Notes: generated by a model not told the origin, from the sequence alone. 64,000 bases of DNA from Sphingobacterium nematocida (GCF_900168125.1 NZ_FUZF01000001.1:310001-374000); one strand, 5' to 3'. Numbered from the stretch's first letter, positions 11,401-19,288 are shown. Numbers and translations: made by a program.

Positions 11401-11601
11401 ATCTTTCTCGATAGAAGAATAGCCCACATAGAATGACTTTTCTCCGGAAAACTGCGCTAAAAACTGCTCGTATTTCTCTGATGACAATGCAAACTCTGAA
11501 GATCGGCCATCTTGATTACCTAACTGAAAGACTGTTTGATTTTGGGCAAGAGTCAATGCCGTATTAAAAACAAAAAAAACTACAACGAAAAGTCTATTCA
11601 T
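8416..11601 (-). CDS. GH92 family alpha-mannosidase-like glycoside hydrolase with long N-terminal extension
   Basis: A 1061-residue exported enzyme, probably calcium-dependent exo-acting alpha-mannosidase. The signal peptide ends near residue 19 (TALTLAQ). The GH92 core starts around residue 310 with YVDLLMGTSNSRWMFKP. It carries GFSHFCDWTMIG, the two helical-barrel motifs GEYWNTFWDNQQL and NHGNQTSMEVSYLFNWAG, and near the C-terminus GDEDLGQMSSWYIMS, with the acidic residues expected of the catalytic base region. Typical family members are about 750 residues; the extra 300 at the N-terminus look like a carbohydrate-binding-like beta-sandwich (residues about 30-200) plus a linker domain. The nearby sulfatase suggests a sulfated or mannose-rich glycan, but that is inference. 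Confidence 0.88.
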   Translation of the reverse strand: MNRLFVVVFFVFNTALTLAQNQTVFQLGNQDGRSSEFALSSEKYEQFLAQFSGEKSFYVGYSSIEKDWPYVLPGPLDSWAGGGYWAGYHPRHFPSIYFPLEAFSKEGESVLTFYFSGVHKAKDAIVRVEVNGHRSEHRLTGDDDVKLLQGKIDKGAERLFRISFSNSRLKKGMNQIRIGTVEGSWALFDCIRLESSANIRLAKATSTLIKDVRVADFEYQTAIGIRTQPVLIDMVQFGQGRNLSFRIDGLPEELRFVEAGESTQEINMPAIAKEAKAKNSVIRVYDGKQLIYSADIIRSTQPVHELCNYVDLLMGTSNSRWMFKPSPALPLSIVQIAPDNQDEIWKAGYEYGIENIMGFSHFCDWTMIGLLMQPTTGPLQVNPGRESFPDEVYRSRIDKSTEMGKVGHYSVFMTDTQIKAELTATRRAALQRYTFPKSKDARVMIDMFTPNEYPHNLTDAKITKVSDTEIEGYASYYNAFTGYSLQQEYTVHFVLQFSKPFTSLGGWKNEGVMPVEGYIGNWDRNHEFETASELFDNIQTIQGKGDLGVYANFNTAEGEVVLVRSGVSLVDLEGARKNLEQELTAPFGWDFEAVVRNARAIWNDYLGRIEIETDDYREKKKFYTNLYRAIAAKAIWSDADGRYRDENENVQQLADSQDAIVSGEYWNTFWDNQQLFNLVAPEISSTWAKSAISLYKNSGWFNTDPAGIEHSGVMVAMHVISQLQGAWQSGIRDFDMETAYQGLKKMMTTHPQRFAGGGTVGVEHLPAYMKYGYVPAGKGYVSNTLEYAYDDWSLAQMARSLGKEEDYQFFKNRSDNWKNIFDTESGFMRPKDVDGRWTEPFDPYHTPGFVEGNSFNYTWFVPHNPLALIDSMGQERFISRLNEAMEKSAKANFNAAGDNFSAFPINHGNQTSMEVSYLFNWAGTPWLTQKWNRAIQEQYYGTSPYDAYPGDEDLGQMSSWYIMSCLGLFQMDGGVAADATYELGSPRFKRMKVNFKGRYGRGESLTIEANNASKINMYIQEAQWNGKPLTNFLLPQSEVLKGGILRLKMGDEPNKNWGLIK

Positions 11602-11629
11602 GCTGAGGGTCTAACTGGTCTTTACGAAG

Positions 11630-11824
11630 TTAATCTTTTAAAAACTCTAATTCAAACTCTTTTAGATATGCTTTTACTTCGTATTTGAATTCTGGTAAAA
11701 CACCTACCTTGATCCCAATGCAAGGTTGAGAAATCCTTATTTGTACATTTGGAGAGCATTTCTCGTTGAAATGGGATAGTGTTTCTGTTTCGAAGCCAAA
11801 CAAAAGGGGTATACTGAAAGATTG
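11630..11824 (-). pseudogene. Possible gene remnant between GH92 and sulfatase genes
   Basis: An open minus-strand frame of 64 codons without ATG occupies most of the 289-bp gap. It reads among others FGFETETLSHFNEK, QIRISQPCIGIKVG and EVKAYLKEFELEFLKD and ends in TAA. The amphipathic C-terminus looks like real protein. With no start codon and a stop directly upstream, it would be the eroded 3' end of a lost gene. I do not recognise the family, and chance openness cannot be excluded. Confidence 0.25.
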
Positions 11825-11890
11825 CTAATATTTCTTCATCGATATATTATTCTACCTTCAGGTATTGAGATACAATAGTTTTTATTTTAA

Positions 11891-13342
11891 TTAACTCCCA
11901 TAAGCCTTCTGCCCCGGTTTACGTCCCCAATCGGATTTGTCAATATCTAGATCATCGTACGCTTGCTTCATCTCCTTTTTGAGGAGAGTCCTTAGTTGAA
12001 TAATACGCTGCTGCTGCACTGGACTATCTGCCAAATTGTGCATTTCCCAAGGATCTTCCTTCAGATTAAATAGCTGCACATAAGGGTTTCCTTTAACATT
12101 ATAAACGATCAGCTTATAGCCATCGGGAGTTTTGATGCTCCGGCTCCAGTGTCCATAAATATTATAAATATTTGTCCTTACAGAAGCATTCGTATTCTTA
12201 AAAATAGGTTTCAGACTTTTTGCTTCGACAGAGGAAGGTGCTGCAAGGCCTAGCCAATCGTAAATAGTCGGTGTAATATCACTAAGATAAGTAAAGGCTT
12301 CGCTCCTCTTATCGGAAGGTACTCCAGGTCCTGAAAATATCATCGGAACGCGGATACTATGCTCGTACAGGCTTTGTTTACCCAACAGCCCGTGCTGACC
12401 TACGGCCAGGCCATTATCGCCCGCGAAAACAATCAAGGTACTCTCCCGCAATCCCGATCTTTCTAAAGCCTCCAGTATCCGTCCCACTTGATTGTCCATC
12501 TCACTGACCATATCATAGTAAAGGGCAATCTGTTCCCTTACGGCCTCTTCTGTGCGCGGGTGCGGAAGCAACATTTCATCACGCACACGTAACTCTCCGT
12601 TATCGAAGGGGTGCTCTGGTAAGAAATTGGGGGGTAACGTTAGGTTTTCGGCTTTATGCTTATGTTTAAAGTTTGGAGGTGGAGTCCGTGGGTCGTGTGG
12701 TGATGTGAATGCTACATAGCACAAAAAAGGGTTTCCCTGGGCTGTAGTGCTTTCCAAAAACTTGATCGCTGCATTGGCGTACAATTCGGTACTATAGGTA
12801 TCGCTTTTACGCCCTGCACCAGGGGGATATTTCCCTTTCGCATCATAGTCGTAGACATAGGGTTGAAACTGTCCTCCACTTTCTTCAAAATGCATACCTC
12901 CAAAGAATATATCACTACCTGTACTAAAAAAACGATGATGTGAAGCTTTATCACTATGCCACTTGCCACAATGAAAAGTGGTGTACCCCTGATTTCTCAA
13001 AACTTCGGGCAAACCTACTATACTGTCGGGAACTACTGCACCGTCGTCGGGCAGTCTATTGAGATATCTACCACTCAACATCATAATTCGACTGGGCATA
13101 CAGATAGCGCCGTGATGCCCTCCCATAACATGGGCTTGCCGAAAGGTTATCCCTTGCCTGACCAATTTATCCAGATTAGGCGTATGGATCTCATTATTCC
13201 CCAATGCTCGAATCGTATTGTAGCTCTGATCATCGCTATAAATGATGAGTATATTTTTATGTTGAGCCTGCAAATCTGCAAAAAAGAAACTGGTCAAAAG
13301 AGCAACAATACTTAACGCGAATTTATAGTAAAGGGTATTCAT
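11891..13342 (-). CDS. Exported sulfatase, cysteine (formylglycine) type
   Basis: A 483-residue type I sulfatase that hydrolyses sulfate esters, probably periplasmic. The signal peptide (about 1-26) ends at LQAQ. Metal-binding Asp pair at YSDDQS (37-38). The formylglycine site CMPSR has its Cys at residue 81, within AICMPSRIMMLSGR. HCGKWH follows near 122, and the second metal site FAGDNGLAVGQHG lies near 305. The C-x-P-S-R motif means maturation by a formylglycine-generating or anaerobic maturase enzyme encoded elsewhere. Residues around the site (choline-sulfatase/arylsulfatase-like) do not fix the substrate. It is followed on the same strand by the GH92 gene, a pairing expected for degradation of sulfated glycans. 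Confidence 0.93.
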   Translation of the reverse strand: MNTLYYKFALSIVALLTSFFFADLQAQHKNILIIYSDDQSYNTIRALGNNEIHTPNLDKLVRQGITFRQAHVMGGHHGAICMPSRIMMLSGRYLNRLPDDGAVVPDSIVGLPEVLRNQGYTTFHCGKWHSDKASHHRFFSTGSDIFFGGMHFEESGGQFQPYVYDYDAKGKYPPGAGRKSDTYSTELYANAAIKFLESTTAQGNPFLCYVAFTSPHDPRTPPPNFKHKHKAENLTLPPNFLPEHPFDNGELRVRDEMLLPHPRTEEAVREQIALYYDMVSEMDNQVGRILEALERSGLRESTLIVFAGDNGLAVGQHGLLGKQSLYEHSIRVPMIFSGPGVPSDKRSEAFTYLSDITPTIYDWLGLAAPSSVEAKSLKPIFKNTNASVRTNIYNIYGHWSRSIKTPDGYKLIVYNVKGNPYVQLFNLKEDPWEMHNLADSPVQQQRIIQLRTLLKKEMKQAYDDLDIDKSDWGRKPGQKAYGS

Positions 13343-13987
13343 TTCTATTGTGTTTTAAAAAGTCTACATTATTAAAGTCAACAAATGAGTCTATTGAAAT
13401 CTATTTTTTATTGTATCAACAACGCCTTCAACTCTTTTATCTATTTCAGATATCTATTAATCAATTATCCGCGAGAGCATCTATATTGTGCCTTTTGCTA
13501 TAGAAATTCCTACAAATATCACCGAAACATATTTGATGCCTTTAGTCAGTAACTGTTGTAAATTCATATTTAAGCCTATTAATCGTGTATAATTAGCTCT
13601 AAAATAGGTTAAATTAAAGATATGTTATAATTCAACTACAAATCAATCTTTTGTGCAACACAAAACGATTTGTCTTAATCTCATCAGCCAATCAAAACCT
13701 AGGCTTACAACAATTGAAATATAATATAAACTGAGACTTATCGTAATCAGTAAAGCTGTCCCGATAAGCCTAAAATTCAGATGTGATACGGCTCATTATC
13801 AATTAGGCTGAACGATTCCCTGGAAAAGTAATCCCCTTGTCTTAGTTGGGCTGGAGGAAATTCGTTTTTTTTAATACCTTTAGGTCGTCAGGGTGTATTC
13901 TATTGTAATAACTTTCCGTTATCAACAAGACTAAGTATAATACCGCAGACTTTATAATCCAACGTGCAGCCGACTCTTATCTTGAAT
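13343..13987. other. Intergenic region without recognised feature
   Basis: About 645 bp between the divergent sulfatase and CPBP protease genes. AT-rich, with no open frame of note, no clear hairpin terminator and no perfect -7 promoter element that I could find. Nothing more can be supported. Confidence 0.5.
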
Positions 13988-14776
13988 ATGAAATCGAATC
14001 AACAGCTAAAGATAGTTCTAATTGTATTGCTGAGTTTTGCAGCTTATCATCTTCTATTTATTAACTTCAAATCGATAAAAGTTACTTTAGATATTGTGAC
14101 CCAACAAGGTCTCGTAAGCTATATTTTGACATATCTGCTCATTGGCATACCTATTTTTCTCGGGACATGGTGTATCGACAAAGAGGTTAATGTTTTAAAA
14201 AATCTTGGTCTTTCGTACGGTATCACATGGGCTCTTGTGATCAGTATTCTATTTGTCGCTCCGATGTTTGTAGGCGGGATCTGCTTTTTTAACTTCACAC
14301 CGCAAATTGACATAGAAGAGCTCATTGCAGGAACTGCTGTTGCAGGATTTATGGAAGAATTGTATTTCAGGGGCTTTCTGTTCGGAATGATATTTAGAAA
14401 TACAAATTGGGGATTTATACCTTCTATCCTCTTCGGTGCTTTAATCTTTGCTCTCGGACACCTCTATCAAAGTCAGGATATCAACGAGCTAATAGGCATT
14501 TTTTTGGTTACATTTTCCGGTGCAGTCTTCTTTGCTTGGCTCTATGTAGAATGGAACTATAACTTGTGGGTACCTATTCTGACACATACTTTCATGAATC
14601 TTTCTTGGAGCCTATTCGAGATCGACAACTCAGCATTGGGTGATGTCAAAGCCAATATTTTCAGAGGGCTCACAATTATAGTCGCTATAGTATTTACTAT
14701 TATCTATAAAAGAAAGAAAAGCCTCAAGCTAAACATCAACCGACAAACATTGTTTGTGACGAAAAAAGCCCTATAG
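13988..14776 (+). CDS. CPBP family intramembrane glutamic protease (CAAX/Abi type)
   Basis: A 262-residue multi-pass membrane protein of the CPBP (Rce1-like) family. Family motifs are in order: EELYFRG (the EExxxR motif, Glu123, Glu124, Arg128), then ALGHLYQS with the second-motif His, then LTHTFMN with the last His and Asn. About seven hydrophobic segments are visible. The frame also offers a GTG at 13964, but the ATG at 13988 gives the normal short basic N-terminus (MKSNQQLK) before the first helix. In bacteria such proteins serve peptide maturation or self-immunity; no bacteriocin gene is seen nearby. Monocistronic. Confidence 0.88.
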   Translation: MKSNQQLKIVLIVLLSFAAYHLLFINFKSIKVTLDIVTQQGLVSYILTYLLIGIPIFLGTWCIDKEVNVLKNLGLSYGITWALVISILFVAPMFVGGICFFNFTPQIDIEELIAGTAVAGFMEELYFRGFLFGMIFRNTNWGFIPSILFGALIFALGHLYQSQDINELIGIFLVTFSGAVFFAWLYVEWNYNLWVPILTHTFMNLSWSLFEIDNSALGDVKANIFRGLTIIVAIVFTIIYKRKKSLKLNINRQTLFVTKKAL

Positions 14777-14965
14777 ACAAGTTTGTGCATACCAATGAAA
14801 CTATTTTTTTGTAATCTTATTGATCACCAAAGGCGCTAATCCAATGCTGCTCCTCCATATTAAGTGGAACCGTAGTCAGTTTTTGAAGCCGCTAACTGCA
14901 GAGGATCGATAATCAACTCCTCTTCAACCATGAATAAAAAAATCCGTTGCTGTTATTTTCGTCTC

Positions 14966-15316
14966 TTAGTTGCTTTTTAATGGATGTTGCAAATAAAGAA
15001 TGATTAAATTCAACAGTAAAAAAGGAACCTCAATAGCTACGCCTTTTAAGTCTTTGTTCAATAATTGGAGACAAATAATCATTAAGATCCCAGTCGCCAT
15101 CAAGAAATTCCCCCAAACGAAAGTCCTTGGAAATAAGATTAACACAGAAGCCAACAGGGTGATGGATCCGTTAACTATTACAGCTGTTCTACCCAAGTTC
15201 CATTTCCCAAACATCTCCAACATCTCGGGTTTCGCGGTTAGCATATTCCACCCGTGTTTTGCGCCCATAAATACCGCAAAAAGAATTAAAATCGAATTTA
15301 AAATTTTTAGTATCAT
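14966..15316 (-). CDS. Small four-helix membrane protein, DoxX-like
   Basis: A 116-residue protein with four membrane helices (roughly residues 3-20, 48-66, 70-88 and 95-112) and the N-terminal pattern LILFAVFMGAKHGWNM, as in DoxX-like Bacteroidota proteins. The open frame extends 11 codons upstream, but ATG 15316 gives the normal start before helix 1. It lies 74 bp downstream of the SDR gene on the same strand, probably as the last gene of the AraC-regulated unit. DoxX-type proteins are often linked to oxidative or thiol stress. The family call is moderate because the sequence is short and hydrophobic. Confidence 0.65.
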   Translation of the reverse strand: MILKILNSILILFAVFMGAKHGWNMLTAKPEMLEMFGKWNLGRTAVIVNGSITLLASVLILFPRTFVWGNFLMATGILMIICLQLLNKDLKGVAIEVPFLLLNLIILYLQHPLKSN

Positions 15317-15390
15317 TGTGTTTAGGGTTAAAATTAAAAAGGCAAACAACTCAGTTATTTACCTTTCTAAATTAATAAATAACTTTGAAA

Positions 15391-16146
15391 TTATCTTGTC
15401 GTGTACCCACCATTGGCAAAAATGGTCTGCCCGGTAATCCACCAGCCATCGGTTACTAAAAACTCCACCAAAGGCGCAATGTCTTTAATATCGGTTAAAC
15501 CACCCAAATCAGAAGCTTGTTTATGGTAAGCCACAGCATCGTCACTTTCTTGCCCATAGAAGAAAGGGGTGTCCATTGGGCCAGGGGCAACAGCTGTAAC
15601 AGAAATCCCTCTTGATCCAAATTCTTTGGAAGCCGCTCTGGTAAAATGTTCTACTGGAGCCTTTGCTCCCGCATAAGTAGAATAGTATCCCGTAAATGCT
15701 GCCAGTAATGAGGTGACAATAGTGTTTATTTTTCCGTTATCATTCAGCTTTTTTCCTGCTTCTTGGATGAAGAAATACGCTGCTTTTGAATTAATATCAC
15801 TCATACTGTCGTATTCTTCTTCTGTTGTCTCTGCAAAAGGTTTTTTCAGTACTTTTCCCACAGTATTGATCGCAATATCGATACCACCAAATTTTTCGAT
15901 AGCTGCATCAAAAAGTTTGGTAATATTTTTTACATCCGTCAAATCTGCCTGAAACAAAAAAGCATGTCCACCTGCATTGGTAATTTCTGCCAAGGTTTTT
16001 TCTGCATCGGATTTTGTGGTATCGCTGTTGTAGTGGATAACGACTTTAGCACCTTTTGCTGCAAAATCACGACTTAACAAGCCACCCAAGTTTTTAGCTC
16101 CTCCCGCAATTAAAACCACTTTTCCTTTTAAATCATTTCTTGCCAT
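15391..16146 (-). CDS. SDR family oxidoreductase
   Basis: A 251-residue classical short-chain dehydrogenase/reductase. The Rossmann nucleotide motif is GGAKNLG (residues 15-21), followed by NTVGK in the NNAG position (Asn94). The active site has Ser145-type TSLLAA and the catalytic YSTYAGAK pair (Tyr-x-x-x-Lys). APGPMDTPFF comes after it, and NGGYTTR ends the chain. Basic and polar residues after beta-2 (HYNSDTTKSD) suggest NADP(H). The substrate is unknown. Its promoter region carries a 16-bp operator-like sequence also found before the adjacent araC-type gene, so it is the likely target of that regulator. Confidence 0.92.
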   Translation of the reverse strand: MARNDLKGKVVLIAGGAKNLGGLLSRDFAAKGAKVVIHYNSDTTKSDAEKTLAEITNAGGHAFLFQADLTDVKNITKLFDAAIEKFGGIDIAINTVGKVLKKPFAETTEEEYDSMSDINSKAAYFFIQEAGKKLNDNGKINTIVTSLLAAFTGYYSTYAGAKAPVEHFTRAASKEFGSRGISVTAVAPGPMDTPFFYGQESDDAVAYHKQASDLGGLTDIKDIAPLVEFLVTDGWWITGQTIFANGGYTTR

Positions 16147-16182
16147 ATTCTTTGCGTTTAATAGTTAAAGTATTTGATATCA

Positions 16183-16227
16183 CAAAGATGATGTACTTAG
16201 GAAGTTATTTCATGGTGAACTTTTCGG
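16183..16227 (-). promoter_or_regulatory. Promoter/operator copy 1 upstream of the SDR gene
   Basis: The 16-bp element atggtgaacttttcgg (16212-16227) is separated by exactly 21 bp from a -7-like box (CATCTTTG on the minus strand, 16183-16190). The SDR start codon lies 36 bp further downstream. The same element with the same 21-bp spacing to CATTTTTG lies before the AraC gene, so this is very probably the regulator's binding site at the -33 region. Confidence 0.7.
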
Positions 16228-16232
16228 AACTT

Positions 16233-16607
16233 TTATTTTTTGTACATATTTCTGAATCGACCAGGTGTTTGCAGGACAAATTTCTTAAAGAACTTAGAAA
16301 AATTAGAAGGATCATAGGTCAATATCCGTGCAATTTCCGAAACAGATTTATCGGTTTCAGTAAGCATTTTCTTCGCTTCATCAATAATTCTAAGATCATA
16401 AAAATGACAGGGGTGATTGCCTGTTTCTTTTTGAATAGTGTCTGTTAAATGTTTATGTGAAATAAATAACTGACTAGATATTTGATTGATCTCCATAAAA
16501 TCGGATACTCTTCCCGAAACTACATCGGCAATGTGCTTATCTAGAAACCGAAAATACGCTTCCGTAATTTCTTTGCCTCTTTTTGAGTCATTATTCGTAT
16601 CACCCAT
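16233..16607 (-). CDS. AraC family transcriptional regulator, DNA-binding domain only
   Basis: A 124-residue protein consisting almost entirely of an AraC/XylS double helix-turn-helix domain. The first HTH lies around residues 43-65 (INQISSQLFISHKHLTDTIQ). The second carries the family signature VSEIARILTYDPSNFSKFFK and ends PGRFRN. There is no separate ligand-binding domain, as in many short Bacteroidota AraC proteins. It precedes the SDR and DoxX-like genes on the same strand. The 16-bp repeat before both this gene and the SDR gene implies autoregulation plus control of the neighbour. Effector unknown. Confidence 0.9.
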   Translation of the reverse strand: MGDTNNDSKRGKEITEAYFRFLDKHIADVVSGRVSDFMEINQISSQLFISHKHLTDTIQKETGNHPCHFYDLRIIDEAKKMLTETDKSVSEIARILTYDPSNFSKFFKKFVLQTPGRFRNMYKK

Positions 16608-16631
16608 TTATTTAATTTTTATGAAATATAA

Positions 16632-16676
16632 CAAAAATGCTGCTTTTTTAGAACTCCACTATGGTGAACTTTTCGG
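16632..16676 (-). promoter_or_regulatory. Promoter/operator copy 2 upstream of the AraC gene
   Basis: The second copy of atggtgaacttttcgg (16661-16676) again lies exactly 21 bp from a -7-like box (CATTTTTG on the minus strand, 16632-16639). That box is 24 bp upstream of the araC-type start codon. Flanking bases differ from copy 1, so this is conserved function rather than a recent duplication. Confidence 0.7.
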
Positions 16677-17074
16677 TTTTTCATGTCGACGCTTGATATT
16701 CATAATCATAACCGCATTCGCGAAATGAATACAGCTACAAGCAATAAACAGAAAATGAGATAAGAAAAAACATATGAAAAATGAAAAGGGTCCAGACATA
16801 TCTGAACCCTTTCTATTGGCCTTATTACCGCTATCCTTTTTTTCTGTTTCTATGTTTCCTTTTTCGAATAAATCCTACATTTATTCTTTACAGACCTAGT
16901 AATTATAGCTTTTATTTTAAAACAACCCCATCTTGGGGATCCATCTTTTGTTCGATCGTTTTAAATAAAACGTAAATTCTTATAAAATATTGTGTTCCTC
17001 CCCCAGTCATTCACCATATTAATTGTAGATTATTTAATATAAATTTAGTATGTAAAATAGCATAGCGACAAAAC
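16677..17074. other. Intergenic region with two unassigned hairpins
   Basis: About 400 bp between the AraC promoter and the aadS-like gene. It contains a 12-bp stem (16785-16796 with 16801-16812, one A.C mismatch that becomes a G.U pair on the minus strand). On that strand a T-rich stretch follows it, so it looks like a terminator with no known minus-strand gene upstream. A short cccca/tgggg hairpin lies near 16925. AT-rich, no credible gene. Confidence 0.4.
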
Positions 17075-17947
17075 ATGAAATCAAGAGAAGAAAAACTAAA
17101 ATCCATAAGGGATTGGTCGGAACGAAACAAAGATGTAAGAGCGGTGTTACTGACAAGTTCGCTTGTGAACCCGTTGGCGCCTGTTGATGAATTTAGCGAT
17201 CTGGATATCGAAATCGTTTTTGAAGACAACACTAAATACATTTCGGATATTACTTGGACATATAATTTTGGCAACCCTATTTCAATGGTCGAAGAAGACG
17301 AGAGCTATTTCGACGGCAAACATGCTATGAAGATGCTTCTGTATGATGACTATGTAAAAGTTGATTTCAAATTATATAGTAAACAAAAATTTTTAGAAGA
17401 AGTACACCAGAATGCACTGTGTGAAGATTGGGATATTGGTTATAAAGTTTTGATCGATAAAGAAGAACTAACCCAACACATGAAAAAGCCGACTTATCAG
17501 GTATCCATCATAAAAAAACCTACAGAACAAACATTTCGTCAAATTCTAAACGACTTTTGGTGGGATACGACCTACGTCGCAAAATGTCTCGTTAGAAATG
17601 ACTTGTTTTATGCAAAATTTATGTCCGAGAACAATATTCGCACAGATTATTTAGTCCCTTTGATTGAGTGGTATATTGGCAGTCAACACGATTGGAACAT
17701 TAGCACCAACAAATACGGAAGACTTTTTAAAAAATACCTGAGCCCTGAAATGTGGCATAAAATAGAACGAACATTCTCAGGTAAAGAAATCGACCAGAAT
17801 TGGGAGGCACTATTTGCAATGGGAGATCTAGTAAATGAAATAGGGAAAGAACTGTCCGAAAAATTAGGTTACGAGTACCCTGTTAAATTAGAAATAGATA
17901 TACGCAAATATTTAAACCATCTGAAATCAAAAAACATAGGTAAATAA
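17075..17947 (+). CDS. aadS: Aminoglycoside 6-adenylyltransferase, AadS type
   Basis: A 290-residue cytoplasmic nucleotidyltransferase of the ANT(6) family that would adenylylate streptomycin. The N-terminal motif AVLLTSSLVNP...DEFSDLDIE supplies the metal-binding Asp pair. The middle LYDDYVKVDFKLY and the C-terminal NDFWWDTTYVAKCL match the ANT(6)/AadS family. From memory the sequence is close to the Bacteroides AadS protein along its whole length, including the same TSSL in place of the GSR of Gram-positive ANT(6). Whether it confers resistance depends on expression. It stands alone in AT-rich flanks with no mobile element visible, so intrinsic and acquired origins are both possible. Confidence 0.88.
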   Translation: MKSREEKLKSIRDWSERNKDVRAVLLTSSLVNPLAPVDEFSDLDIEIVFEDNTKYISDITWTYNFGNPISMVEEDESYFDGKHAMKMLLYDDYVKVDFKLYSKQKFLEEVHQNALCEDWDIGYKVLIDKEELTQHMKKPTYQVSIIKKPTEQTFRQILNDFWWDTTYVAKCLVRNDLFYAKFMSENNIRTDYLVPLIEWYIGSQHDWNISTNKYGRLFKKYLSPEMWHKIERTFSGKEIDQNWEALFAMGDLVNEIGKELSEKLGYEYPVKLEIDIRKYLNHLKSKNIGK

Positions 17948-18036
17948 AAGACGACTAAACCACGTTGGCAACGAGCAAGCAATGCAATTAGATGTGCAAC
18001 TAAAAAAATCTTAATTCAAAGCAGCATAATACAACA

Positions 18037-18447
18037 TCACTGCTTGCGTAGAATATGTCCGTTGAAGGTTAGTGTTTCGCGTTCGAAATATGGTACTCCC
18101 ATATAAATATAGCTCGCACCTTTTCCGATGATGTAACTATCATTTTGCTTTAGTAATGCAAATGCTTTCCTTTTTTTGTTTCGTCCTTTATAGGGGGTAT
18201 AATAAAGACTACCTAATAATGTGTCTTTCTTAACGTCGCCGCTTAGTTCGTCCGTGATTAGGAATCCGCCTGGACGGCTCTCTGTATAGGTCCCTTGAAA
18301 TGTATTACCTACTAAATGTAGAACGACTGAAATGCTATCCCTCCCATCTGTATGAACAAAAGCCTCGCTTTGCTCAATATTATGCTTTTCACGGCAGCCA
18401 AGAGTTATTAAAAGAAAAAAAAAGATTAAATAGATATATTGTCTCAT
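18037..18447 (-). CDS. Hypothetical lipoprotein
   Basis: A 136-residue protein with a lipoprotein signal (hydrophobic residues 5-17, LITLGC lipobox with Cys18). The mature part is short and beta-rich (VVLHLVGNTFQGTYTESRPG...YIIGKGASYIYMG), in the style of small Bacteroidota lipoproteins that test as unnamed families. No function can be assigned. It is convergent with the aadS-like gene. Confidence 0.7.
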   Translation of the reverse strand: MRQYIYLIFFFLLITLGCREKHNIEQSEAFVHTDGRDSISVVLHLVGNTFQGTYTESRPGGFLITDELSGDVKKDTLLGSLYYTPYKGRNKKRKAFALLKQNDSYIIGKGASYIYMGVPYFERETLTFNGHILRKQ

Positions 18448-18709
18448 ATGTTAGACCTGCCTAAGAGATCGAAATGAAGATACAATATTTTAGGCAAATG
18501 CCAGAAGGTTTTTATACATAGTCTTCAATTCATTAGCCACTTTGATGACAATAAAGGCTATAAACAACGTGAAGTGATAAAGCGCATGAAAAGTCACAAA
18601 AATAAAGAGTCTATTAAACGCACCGAACGTCGGGATTTTGCTGTAAAAAAACCATTAACTTTCACTCCACATTATTTTGCTCGAAATAATTACTAATTTC
18701 GTGTTCTAA

Positions 18710-19288
18710 ATGAAAAGAGAATACGATCATGTGGGTTTTAGGAATATCCTGCTTCAGGTGGCTGATGGGGATGAAAAGGCATTTTCGAAGCTTTATGATA
18801 TATTCTATCCCGAACTGACAAAGCATGTATTGCGTAAGATAAAGGATCAGAATATTGCAGAAGATATCCTACACGACCTCTTTCTATCGCTATGGAAAAA
18901 CAGAAAACACATTACTGAAATTGAATCCATCCCAGCCTATCTGTACAGCGCTGTACGTTATCTCATACTCGCTCAATACCGACAACAAAAAACAAGAGAA
19001 CTACCTGTTTTTGATCTAGAGGAAATTGACATGATCCAAGATGATGTCCCTATTGAGGATAGATTATATTATCGATATATACTGGACGAAGTACAACGTG
19101 AAATCGAGAATCTACCTGAAAAATGCAAAGAAGTATTCAAACTGAGCAGGGTGCATCACCTCAGTATTAAGCAAATCGCAGAAGAAATGTCAATTTCGGA
19201 GTCTACCGCAAAAAAACACATCAACAAGGCTATCAACCACTTAAAGGATTTTTCAAAAAAAAGATTCGGTTTTACACTCTTTTTTTGA
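18710..19288 (+). CDS. ECF RNA polymerase sigma factor
   Basis: A 192-residue sigma-70 factor of the Bacteroidota ECF type paired with FecR anti-sigma factors. Region 2 (about 22-90) has the AFSKLYDIFYPEL and DILHDLFLSLWKNR motifs. Region 4 (about 130-185) has ENLPEKCKEVFKLSR, then the helix-turn-helix HLSIKQIAEEMSISESTAKKH. It starts the regulator cassette of the downstream SusC/SusD locus, with the FecR gene 79 bp further on. In known systems the SusC N-terminal STN domain signals through FecR to release the sigma factor when substrate binds. Confidence 0.94.
   Translation: MKREYDHVGFRNILLQVADGDEKAFSKLYDIFYPELTKHVLRKIKDQNIAEDILHDLFLSLWKNRKHITEIESIPAYLYSAVRYLILAQYRQQKTRELPVFDLEEIDMIQDDVPIEDRLYYRYILDEVQREIENLPEKCKEVFKLSRVHHLSIKQIAEEMSISESTAKKHINKAINHLKDFSKKRFGFTLFF

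Noticed and set aside
16781..16975. Plus-strand 64-codon frame before the aadS-like gene
   Set aside because: Aromatic-rich, low-complexity translation across two hairpins; no sign of a real protein.
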